From the NCBI GenBank assembly GCA_018398805.1, contig JAGFBZ010000868.1:186001-250000 (forward strand): a stretch of DNA of 64,000 nt, written 5' to 3'. The position numbers were made by a program, and so were the translations under genes. A model generated the notes under the pieces. It ran no database searches. It was not told where the DNA came from and saw nothing but the letters and a program-made list of their open reading frames with translations. This document shows, one piece after another, positions 1 through 12,450 of the stretch. Positions within the stretch are counted from its first letter, which is position 1. Every line of letters starts with the position of its first letter. Source of the DNA: Hirundichthys speculiger. Lineage: Eukaryota > Chordata > Actinopteri > Beloniformes > Exocoetidae.

Positions 1-121
1 ACACTTCGAGGAGGCTATGGGACGTCCAAGGTGGATAACCGACTGCTGAGTGGGCTCACCTTTCAGTTTTATCTTGTGATGACGGATTTATTTCTGAACG
101 ATCCTTTGCTTCCTGTTTCAG

Positions 122-236
122 CATTGAGCCTTGCAAGAGCAGCATCTACCCTTTCCAGGAGCTGAGCAGGCCCCTGCAGTTTCTGGGCCTGTATGACACC
201 ACCCTGTGCACTGTGACGCACATACCTGCTTATAAG
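122..236 (+). CDS. zer1: zer1 exon (first in window)
   Basis: Acceptor TTTCAG at 116-121 and donor GTAACG at 237. The first base completes a split codon; 38 codons follow, starting IEPCKSSIYPFQ and ending HIPAYK, phase 0. It links the upstream leucine-rich part to the armadillo part. Bases 1-121 are intron. Confidence 0.85.
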
Positions 237-3200
237 GTAACGGTGAGCTGCCGCCAGTCTGCTTAAGTTCAGGAATGATGATTTGTTCTCACAGGAAATT
301 AAAGAGGTTGGTCATCCCTGTCAATACTCCTCAATTAGTACGTTAGTGCCGCTCGATTAATATCACAGTTAAGGCATGAAAAAGCTCTGAAATCAATTTA
401 ATGCTCCAGTCTTTTCACTTGTGGAATATTCTGCAGCCCCGAATCAGAAAAATGTTCGCATGATACTGAAAATGTGAATTTAACCCCCCACCCCCCCAAA
501 CAAAACAAAATAAAAAAAGCACTGACTTTTTTATCTCTTTGGACAACTTGAACCCAAGATGTTACCTGTTTTTTTTTTTTGTCATCTTGGGAAACCTTTG
601 TCAATCATTATAATCCAGAGCAACATTCACACAGGCTGCTTCAAACCTTCACAAGGTTGCTTGAAATCCTTGAAAATGCTTGAATTTTAGTGTTGTGTTT
701 TCAAGGTTTGAAAAGTGCTTAAATGCTTAAAACCTTAATTTTTACTTTTACATCAAACAGCGATCTAGTTCAATAGTTTACTTATTGGATGAAAGATATA
801 AAATAGAACCTGAAATTAAGGTTGATTGGTAGTTGATGCCAATTACAGAACATGGATGAGACACGGATCAAATCCATGAGCAGCTTTCTGCTGAGATGAC
901 ATGTTACAAATCACTTAAAGATAACAGAACTCTTACAGAATTTGGGTTGAAAAAACTGTACATTACAATTAACGTTTGTGCTCACTAGTAAGTGAATACA
1001 TAGATAAATGATGGAGAGGCTGCGTGTGATATAATGTGGCATTGATAGTTGTGTATGATAATAATGAAGCACTCGTTTATAGAAGCTGTGGGGGGGGAAA
1101 TGACGTATCCTGCCTTCATCAAGCCTTCATATCTTTTTTATTGGTGTCTTTTTGTTTAGCTTTCTGGAGAGTATTAACAGTCCACCAGGTTGGGTCCAAC
1201 AACATCTTTTATCTGAGTTTTAAAAAAAAAAAAGGCAGAAGAAAACTGACATAAAGGAATATGTCATGTAAAAAAAAAAAACCAAGCTAGAATGGACTTT
1301 GCCATTGGTTTTAGCAGTGTCGTATCCCATCATCCTTGTTGAGCTGATGATTACCAGTGGAGACGGTTTATGATCTAACACCTGCGGAAGATTCATAGCA
1401 GCTGGATCTGAGGAGATCTGATGATGTTTGTGTTTTCTTTGAGTAAACCTCATTGCTGTGTAACTTTTTAGGTAACCGGGTCAAAAAATGAAGACCAGGT
1501 TCTGAACGCCATCGAGGCCTACACAGAGTTTCGCCCTGAGCTGGCCCACAGAGCCATCAACCAGCTGTTCGACATCGCCAGGATACAGCACTGCAGCCAG
1601 CTGCTCCGAGGCCTGCAGGTACCGGCTCCACTCAGGCTTCGGCTTTTCCTTTAACCCTCTGGCCTCTGGGCCAGAATCGTTTGGCACGTTTTCTGCACTG
1701 TGTTTAAAAAAAGTTGCATTATTTTTCCACAACTTGTTTTAGATGCGATTTTAAACATTACTCCTTTTGCAAGAATTTTAAAATTGTGTCCCAGCCTCTA
1801 AAATTAACCTGTGGAGAGCAGAGAAAGCTCCTGCACCAGAACCAGAACCTGTCTCAGAGTGAGCAAAACATGCACATCCACTCCTTTCAAACTGCTGTTT
1901 TTGATCCATAAGCTTTTCAGACTAGGGATGGGCATAATTAATCGATTAATCGATGATTGATCATTAAGAATTTGGTCAAGGACATTCATTTTCGTCGACG
2001 AACTGAATGTTTGTTTTTTTTTTTAACAATTCGAATGTAGGTTATCAATGCACGTCCTCAAACAATGCATTTCGCTGTGCCACCGATAGAAATTTGGCAA
2101 CGGGGCAACATTTCACCATCACCCTACCCTGGCTGGACTCAGTTGTTACATGCGAGCTTCTGTAGGTCATCGCCTCAATCATGAAGCGGTCGCGGCGAAG
2201 TGTGGCCTGGGACCATTTTCGTTTAGAAAATGAGCAGGTGTACTGCAATCACTGCAATGCAAATTACAAATACATCATTGTCGTTGTAGATTATTTGTAT
2301 CACTTGAACAACGCGCATATAAGCCTTGTAAAGGACGATGGCGGCGGTTCATCTCTATCTCAGCCTAGCCTAGCCTAGCCTAGCCTCAACTCGGTGTTAG
2401 CACGGACCAGAAGGAGCTGCAGTGCACATCAAGCACACAACAAGCACTTCTTTTTAAGAATCTTTTTAAGAATCAAAAAGCCTGTAATACTGGCGCCTTG
2501 ATATAATGGGATATAAATTGTTCTTGTTAAGTATCCTTCTCAATATCTCTTATTTTATTATTGTTGTTTTTTTTTTAAAGAAAAGAAAAAGGAAATGTCT
2601 GTTACGTTATGTGTCTCTGGCTCGTAACTTGAAGCCTCTCCCGTTTGCGCAATGCGTACGAGTTCACGTTTAACTTGTCTTGTTAATAAAAAACAAGACA
2701 AGACAAAAATAAAATTATTTTTGCTACATAAGATTATAGGGCATGATTGGCATAACTTGTGATAGTTTTTAATATAAAAATGTTAATGATGAATCGGTTA
2801 TTAATCATTAATTCTCCCGACGATCGACAAATAAATCTTCACCTAATGCCCATCCCTAATTCAGACATAAGCCATGCATTTTCAGATTGCATGACGTCAT
2901 TGCAATCAGGCTTCGTTTGATAGCTGAGGCTTTAAATTTGCCACCCAGCTAATATTTATTTTATTTTACTTTTTTACCCCGTGATGTCAGTCTTGTTGTA
3001 TTTGGAAAAGGGAGAAAACCGTTGTAGAAAATTCACGTTTTTCCACTAGATGTCAGTGTCAAACTGTATGCTGAGTTTCCTGAGGCTGGGTGCTTCTGTG
3101 TGGTCTGAGTCTGCACGCACGTGCACATGTGTGTGCGTTACATGACCTGACGCAGTAGTCGACTGCTGCTAGTCTGGGGTTGAGATTAAGGCAGCGGCAG

Positions 3201-6200
3201 CGCGCTGATCTACCGCTCCCACAGGGAGGCAACCTGCAGCTTGTGAGACGAACAAACCGGCCGGTCTGTTTTTTTTTTTGCTCCGCTGTGTTATTGAAGC
3301 GATTCCAGCTCATCAACAGTCCGATCCGGTTCACTGACCGGCTATCCCGAACCGCGACGTCATGACAGAGACGAGCTGTCAGCCTCCTGGAGGGTGTGGG
3401 AGGGGTGGATGACGTCTGCATGGATGGGTTGATCATTTCAGCAGTGCACACCTGAAGGAGCAGGCAGGTGTGGCGACAGTAACGCCTGCCAGACGCCGGT
3501 GCACGCAGGGAAGGAGATGTGCATTTTATGCACACTTATGCACAGGTGTGAATAGGCTGTTGACCTGGTACAAAATATAATAATGCACATTAACCAGTCT
3601 TGCTACTCATCATTGACATAAACCAGCCTGCAAAAAAAAAAGAACATTATTCAATTTTATGTAGTATACTGAACAAAAATCATTTTTTGTGTTTTGTGCC
3701 AAATAATTTGGATTGTTGACATTACAAACAAGACATTTAAAGGGTTATAAAGTATGACAGTTATTGAGTATTTGGTATTTTTGTTGAAATACAACAAATT
3801 TTAAAAAGCACAAAAAGATAAGTACAACCATTTTTTTGACAGTACAGTGATCCCTTGCCAATTTGCGGTTTAAGTTCTGTGGTTTTAGTTATTCGCAGAT
3901 TTTTCAGAAATATATAATATAATTTTAAAAAATTAGAAAAATTGCAGGAAACATCACAGGATGTTGTGCGCGTTCTCTCACAGTGAAGAAATGCTGTGAG
4001 CCAGCCTGGCCCCTTTAAGAAGGTGGCCTTATGGGTACTGATGTGGCCTTATGGGTAATGTAGTGTGTGTGTCGTGGGACGGCAGAATGAAAACGGGGTT
4101 AGATGAAAAGTGTAGTGAGCATCAACAGCAGCCCAGCGTGTATAGATTTACATTCTCTGTTAACCGACAGGAGCCCAACAATACAACCTGTGTGATGTTA
4201 CAAGTTCCTGCAGTGCCAGAATAAAGTGCTCGTTCCATGCAGAGAAAACCAGGACTGTTTCTTTGTTGTTGTTAGCGTGTTAGCCGCTAATTACGAGCCA
4301 AAAACAGCACAATACCAGCAGTTTGTTTACTACGGTTCAGAGACCAGAGGCTGTGAAGGTAACAGAAAGACCACTGCAGCACCTCGCTACTTTTTTGTGG
4401 TTTTTAAACATATTTTAAACACATTATTGAGGCTCAGGGGGCTCCGGCTCCCATTTTTTCCCATTTTCCTATTAACCGCGAAAAATAAGGGATCACTGTA
4501 TCTCTAAAGTAAGACGATGCGTTCTCGGTGAGAGCGGAGGGTAATGAGTGACTCGGCGATGTCCCGTCAGTCACTTTCCCTCCTCATCGTTGCCTGTTTT
4601 CTCTCTCAGCTTGTCATCGCAGCTCTGAAGTGCCATAAATATGACAAGAGCATCCAGGTGACGGGCAGCGCAGCTCTCTTCTACCTGACCAACACAGAAT
4701 ACCGCAGCGACCAGAGCGTGCGGTTGCGCCGAGAGGTCATTCAGGTGGTCTTGAATGGGATGGAGCAGTACCAGGAGGTCACTGTGAGTCAGACTAAAAT
4801 CCAGATCTCACATTTCAAAACTAAAGATAATAAAGCTTCATGTGCGTTGTTGCCCTGTTGTGTAGAAAGAGGGCTGTTTTGTTAAATGATTCCCTTCCAG
4901 GCCGGTTGGTTCACGTGCTCCTCGTGTTTCCTGCTCCACGTCAGGTCCAGAGGAACTGCTGCCTGACTCTCTGTAACTTCAGCATTCCAGAGGAGCTGGA
5001 GTTCCAGTACAGTCGGGTCAACCAGCTGCTGCTGAAAATCCTGGAGCCCGCTCGGCAGGACGAGTCCATCCAGAGGATCGCTGTCCACCTCTGCAACGCT
5101 TTGGTCTGCCAGGTGGACAACCATCACAAGGAGGCTGTGGGGAAGATGGGGTTTGTCAAGGTAACGCCAGCAGGAGGAAACTGCTGCAACCCACCAACAT
5201 CGAGCACATAGATCTGGGATCTTTGACAGTTTTTGAAACTGTAATGACCTGGCCAGGCCTTTAGGTGGCAGTATATTCACAAGGTTTAGGTTCTGGATGA
5301 AGAACTGCAACTGCAACTTCTGCCTAAGCCTGATTTCCTTGAAGCCCTCGAATCAGACCCACACGTTCTCACTCATTCTTGTCAGTGAACCTTTTTTTTT
5401 TTTTTTGTTTTTTTTTGTTTTCAAGCAACTGAAGGTGAAAGTGGACTGAAACTGGTCTGAGGCTGTTCAGCCAGTTTGTACAGTCCGGCAGACGTCATCT
5501 ACACACCATGCTATCATTCTCCAGCACTGATGAAAGTCTGGCACAATAACTGTGACTTGTCAAACTGTTTTTGAAGTCGTGGGCCACTGAAGGGTCTTTG
5601 GGCTTGATAAAGCGGTCCTTGCCGTTAATTAGGTTAGGTCAGTTAATTACGCTGCTGTAGATCTAATAACACGTCTGTGTTTTATTTCTCCATTCTCAGA
5701 CCATGCTGAATTTAATTCAGAAGAAGCTTCAGGATGGAATGGTGAGTCAGAATCGGGTTGTCCAGTAATGTTGAGTATAATAACAGATACTCGTTGACTA
5801 AACACAAAATAATAAATATTCAGTCTTAACTCCGTGAAATGTACAGCTAAAAGTCTTGTGTTTCCACTCAGTGTGACCAGGTGATGGAGTTTTCCTGGAG
5901 CGCTCTGTGGAACATCACCGACGAGACGCCTGACAACTGTCAGATGTTCCTCAACTGTCGGGGCATGAGCCTCTTCCTGAACTGTCTACAGGTGAGTCCC
6001 CACGGCCACCTGGACGGTCCACGACTGCTGTCCGTACATTAATACATAAAATCTCTAAAATCAAACTGAAGATGTGCGTGTGAGACAGTTGTAAAATAAT
6101 ACACACCAGTGCCATCAGAGAATAAAATGTCCGTTGATATAAAAACCGTTTTTTTGGGCACATGACACTGATGAATCTGACAAATGAACCAGGACCCACA

Positions 6201-9200
6201 TCATGATACTGCTGCCGCTGTGCTTCTGAATGAGTGATTATCTGAAGGCTGCGCAGTCGTTCAGTCCTGAAGCTGGACGTCTCTTCACGTTGCTTTTCCT
6301 TTCACCATTAAACCTTTTATATAATTTCATTTAAAACATTTCAAAATGATCTCTGATTCAGATTAATAAAGATGTTATTAATCAGACTCAGATGCTGCAT
6401 CACGTTAAGTTGTCGTGTCGTCGTCGCTCTTCTGCTGCTCACTTTTTATGGGACAACAATTAATTAGTCAGTTTAATGCTGACGAATGTGCTGTGGATAT
6501 AATATAACAGTATAACATCATTCCTGCAGCAACCAGCCACAGCTGCCTAATGATGCTCAGAATAAGCCAGAAAAGGCTCCTGGAGGGTTTATTTAAAAAA
6601 TTAGACTCTTGCATGCAAACCACTGAATCACTGAGATGGAATTTTTACTTAATAAATCACAGATGTTGGTTATTAATAATTATTTGTGCTGGATTAATAT
6701 CATAGATGTCTTCTGGAGTTGCTGCAGGTAATACTAGTCCAGTGGTGAACAGGGCATTAGTTCAATCCAGGTGGTTGTTTTTTTTTTGTTTGTTTGTTTT
6801 GTGGACCAGCCAGTGTATAACATTGTCCCATCAGTTCACTAACCTGTAATTATCCACTAATAAAGGAACTTAATTGGTGATATTGTGCTAGATTGAATCT
6901 TAAGGCCAGAGGGCTGTTGGTCAGTGTGTCAGAGATGAATCGTCTCCTGTCTGATCTTGTTCCAGGAGTTTCCAGATAAGCAGGAGCTGCACCGTAACAT
7001 GCTGGGTCTTTTGGGAAACGTTGCGGAGGTGAAAGCTCTGAGGCCCCAGCTGCTCACCCCACAGTTCATCACTGTTTTCAGGTAAGAGGAAGTGGAGAGC
7101 AGAGGATTCTTGAACGTTCTTGTGTTGCCTCTCCATTGTTGCTGCCACTGATGTTGGGACGAGCACCTGTCATGGTGCCAAACCAAACCTCTCCTGATGA
7201 CAGTAACCAGAATCTCACAACACTTATTTCCAAAGCTAACTACATAGCATTGCTAAAATTTAACCAGCCTCAGATCATGATACTGCCCCCCCCCTGTAAT
7301 GATACCGTTTGACTGGTGTATCGCTGCATCTACTGCTCTTCTTACCCTGAAGATTTTGGCCTCGATAGTACCCTTACCCGTTAAGGAGACTGCTGAGACC
7401 GCTACCTGCAAATTGCGGGTTTAGGAATATCTGCTAACCGCTAATGCAATCTTCCACTCGCCAAAGCCGCTAACCACTAAGCCGATTCCCTTACTCACAT
7501 TGTAGGTGTGGCAATGGGCGTGTCTTTCGCCCTTTCCACAGAACTCAGTATCTTGCAATCGTGTCGGCACGTAAAAGAGCGCGTCCAAATGGAATAAATG
7601 TGCGTCCACCTGGTCACATGTGGATGTGCACAAACGGCTCTACCTCTGCATTACGCATCACCGTTTTACTGGCATATGTTTTTATTCTCTTGAGGTCAGA
7701 GGATGTCTGGTCAGCAGTTGTGGTGGATGTGGGAATAGTCACGGCCAGACACGTCAGTCTGTACAGCTGTGGCATGATCTCATCCAGATGTTTGCTGTGG
7801 AGGAAACCAAGGAGATCTTTGGGACATTTCCCCTCAAAACCCATCATAGTCTACATCACAGACACTTCTGTTAGTAAACAGGTCAGATCATCAAATAGAG
7901 CTCCGTGGCTCTGGTGATCGTTAAATGCACATCCAATGATTCATTCTGCAGTATTTTAAAAAGCACATCAGCTGTCACGACTCCCAGCAGCCCCTGCTGA
8001 GAATATGTTCCCGTGGCTCTGCCTGGCCGTGTTTACTGGGAGGACACCAACTATCTGGGACCTTCAGGTAGCTGATAGGAATTGTCTGTGTAAGAATATT
8101 TATCTGTATATATCAGTGCAGAGGAGGAGGAGGAAGGAAGAGGAGGAAGCTCTACAGCAGAGTCCCAGACGAGCTGCACATGAGAGCTGCTCTGATCTGG
8201 ATGAAAAGATGCTCCATAGCGGTTAGCGGGTAGCGCAACCTGCTCTTAAAGGCAATGGCTGCTGACGCACTGATTGGTTTAACAGGTGGAACGTCCTAAC
8301 TACTCCTATGGATAATTTAGCGGTTACCGCAGGTGGGAAAACAGAAATCTGGCAGAAGATCGGGCCCTTTGTTTCTTTATTTCTTCCTGGAGGATGGTTC
8401 ACCACTGTCCTTCCAGATGTGTTGGTAGTTTCAGCAGTCTCCTTAGTGCTTTTGTTTCCTCGATGAAGACCAACAATTTAACCTTCTGAAACCCAGAAAC
8501 ATCTGCGTGACCACAAGATGTTTCTCCTGAAGTGGTTTAAGGGATGAGAAGCTCCTCAAAGCATCAGTGAATCAATGACTGAATCAGAAACAGATAAATC
8601 AGTGATTTACTGTTCCAGTGTGAGGTTGGCCCAGCAGTGTGTATGTGAGCGATAAAAACCTAAGTTTAGTCCAGATACTGCTGTCAGGGGCTGGACAGGC
8701 TTGGTTAAAGCATGTACGCTCTGTTTTCACTCAACGCTTTTCATGTAGAAAGAAGAATGTAAAGAAGTGCAGAAAATGATTCTGCTGTTCACCTAAAGTG
8801 ACATGAAACAGTTTGAAATGGCAGCCAAAACCAGAAAGACGAGAAAGAAAAAAGACTATTTGAATGGATGGGAGAGTAACCAGTGCCAGGGATCAGCTCC
8901 TGGAGGATCAGAGAAGATCTAAGATGATCTGTGAGCGCAGGAACAATCAGACGACGGCTAAGTGAAGCCAAGCTACCAGCTAGAAGCTCCCGCTAAGTCC
9001 TATTAATTAAAAAAAAAAAAAAATACATGTGCTGAAGCCATTACCAGAACAGATTGACTGGCCTAAAAAGAAATGGAGCAACATTTTGTGGACTGATGAG
9101 AGTTAGATTGTTTTTTTTTGCACTGAACTGAAGCTACAGTCCACAGTGAAGCACGGCGGTGCAGGCATCATGATATGGGGATGTTTCTATACTATAGTCT

Positions 9201-12200
9201 GGGTCCTCATTATCACATACCAGGGATCATGGATCAGTTTGAGTCCATCAGAATACTGGGAGGAGTCACTGTATGCAGAAGAGGAAATGTTTGTTTCAAC
9301 CAGACGACGACCCCAAACACACTAGCAACAGAGCAGGATCATGGTTCTGGACAGACAGAACTCAGGTACTGGACTGGCCGGACCTTAGTCACGTAAGAAA
9401 CCTGCGGGCTGACGTAAAACATGCTGCTCATGAGGCTAAACCAAGAAGTGCAGAGGAACTGTGGAGCGCCATCCGGTGGTTCTGGTCTGGAATATCTGCT
9501 GACCGGTGCCAGAAGGTGGTCGAGTCCGTGGACCACAGATGAGGAGCAGTGATCAGAAACTGAGGTTATGCAACTAAATATTAGTTTAGGATTCTCAGGA
9601 AAGTTGAATCTTCCAGCATTTCTCAGTTTATACAGCACATTTATGAGTTTAGAGATGATTTTCTGTAAAATCTTCTCAAATTAAATAACTTTTTCCACTG
9701 TTCCTGCTTTGAAACAGAATGTGAAGCATCACCATTGCATTTCTGTTCATTAAAACACAATTTATTTGAAGAATTTCGAGGTTTACTCACCTTTTTAAAC
9801 ACACATAATTGGGCTTGTAAAGTGATTAAAGACTTGGCATCCTTGTTTGGGGCCACCTCGGTCTGGAGATAGAGGTGTGAAAAACTTACTAGCCTCTCTT
9901 AATGTCGTATTTAGTTTTTTTATTATATGTGTGTGCGTATAAAGAAAATGTAGATAATCAGATGTATTTAACTTGGCTCATATGGTGAAGACGTTACTGG
10001 TGAAGGTCCTGCAGTCTGTAGCTCTGCCTTTTAAGATCCTGGTGGACTCACCTGGTTGTTCCCTCCCACTTTTATCTTTTTTTTCTTGGTTCAGTGACCT
10101 GCTGGAGAGCAAGGCCGATGGCATCGAGGTGTCCTACAACGCGTGTGGCGTGCTTTCACACATCATGTTCGACGGGCCGGAGGTTTGGGGCATGGAAGAG
10201 CCGCGGAGAGACACGGTGATGGAGAAGATGTGGGACGCCATCCAGAGCTGGGATGTCAGCTCACGGCGCAACATCAACTACAGGTAACGGTTAGCGATGC
10301 CACAGAGGCGTTTGGTGTCTGTGTTTTACAGAAAACGCGCGCTTCGTCAGTCTTCGTAGATTTGACAGAGATAATTGCACTGAAAAACGTTGATCCATGC
10401 AGCACTGAAGAAGGAAAATATGTTGGAAAATATTGTCTAAACATGTTCATATACTGCTGAAAAAATAAAGGGAACCGATCTGATCTGAATGAAATAAAAA
10501 TTCTTATTAAATACTTAGTTCTTTTCATAGTTGAACACAAAAATGATCAATGGAAATCAAATGTTTGACCCATTCAGGTCTGGATGTGGAGTCACATTTA
10601 AAATCAAGGTATTTATTCAGAATATTTCCTTCATTCATCTGGGATTTGGGATGTCTTATTTTTGTGTTTTTGAGCAGTATATCATGCTTTGACTGACAAA
10701 TGTAATGCAAACAAAAAGGTAGGGATGCACGATAACTGTTTTTTAAAACCGATACTGATAACTGATAACTTTCAGCTCCTAAAGGCTGATACCGATAACC
10801 GATGACACACACATATACCTAAGATCATTACATCAATACTATGAACAAAATCAAAAAACAGTTTTGACTCTTTAAATGAACAGATATTTATTTTTTCCAA
10901 TGAAAAACTATTGTCAAGCCTCTCAAACATTCTCATAAAGCTATCAAACAAACCTATTTGATATCTCACATTAACTTAAATAAGGTTCATTACTGACTGA
11001 TATAAAAAATAAAGGCTCCTTGAACTGATGGAAATACATACATCAAAATTACTAACTGAAAAAATGGATTCCTCAATGACAATAAAAACAGGTCATAATG
11101 TACTGTCACAAGTAAGACTTGTCTGTGTAAATAAACTAAAAAAGTGCACTCCATAGTAACAAAAAATTATGTTTAAAGGATTTTGGCTTGTGGTTCCATT
11201 CAAATAATTGCCTTTAATTAAAGTAAATAAGGTTCAGTAGTTTTTTTTTGTTTTTTGTTTTTTAATCTCATGGAAGCTTTAGATGAGAGAGATTATAGAG
11301 AGGAGAGGAGACTTGGTGTTGGCTTGCCCACGTTAGCTTACTTTAACTCATGTTAGCTGATGTTGACTCATGTTAGCTCACATTAGCGCGATTTTAAAAC
11401 TCCATGGTAGCGATGGTTATGTTTCAGGTGGCTGATCAGGTTTGACGTATTAAAGCTTGTGCTATTTTTCCCTCCTTCACTTGGAGCATTTGTCACAAAT
11501 AACCAGCGAACTATCTTCTTCTGAAACTTGAACGAGGTTACATGCAGTCGCCTCCATGTTGTTTTTTTTTTTTTTAAATCAACGCACTGTGCCGCAATGC
11601 TGCATTCAAGGTGTAATGTAAACTCCTCCGTTCCCTCGTTTGGTAGTCGTTCTTTTGGCCTTATCTATTTTTTCTATTTTTATGTGTAACATGTGGGAAA
11701 ATACTGCGGATATCAATTAAAGTCAGCAACTACCAAAATTATGACCGAGTTAAGATGTTTTCTGGCATGAGGGGGTATTCTTGATTTTCCTTACAGAGTA
11801 ATCGTTTTTCTGATTATGCCGACGTCGCCTGAACATAACATTCACTGCTGGTTATTCAAGGCTCAGAGGGAGCGAGACACTGCTGTGTTGACAAAAATAT
11901 ATATGTTATCGCGGCTATTAGTCATGATATCGGACTCATCGGGATGACGTCATAATTTCCTGTTATCGGCCCGATAGTTATCGTGTCGATAATTATCATG
12001 CACCCCTACAAAAAGGCCAAAAAAAAGAAAGATTGAAGATCCTGAAAGATTGAAATGTTACTGAAATAAAGCCGGTCGGTTGGGTCAGTCCTCTGATGTG
12101 CTGGAGGAGAACGTAGAAGCCCAGATTTGAAGCTGAGTCGTGGCTCCACAGCGGCTGAATGTTTCCACTGTCTCGGCTCTTCCAGGTCCTTTGAGCCCAT

Positions 12201-12415
12201 CCTGCGACTCCTGCCTCAGGGCATCTCCCCCGTCAGCCAGCACTGGGCCACCTGGGCTCTGTACAACCTGGTGTCAGTTTACCGTGAGTATCAGCAGGGC
12301 TCAGCCACCACAGTTAGTCAGTATTTCCTCCATCACTGCTGACGTGCACACCCATGACATGGACGTGCATGCTCAAATTATGCAGCAGTCTGTATGTAAT
12401 ATAGCATATTTCCTT

Positions 12416-12450
<35 letters not shown>

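Noticed and set aside
3059..3535. A 158-codon minus-strand open frame in a zer1 intron
   Set aside because: Low-complexity, Arg/Cys-rich translation typical of non-coding GC-richer DNA; no domain or splice support.
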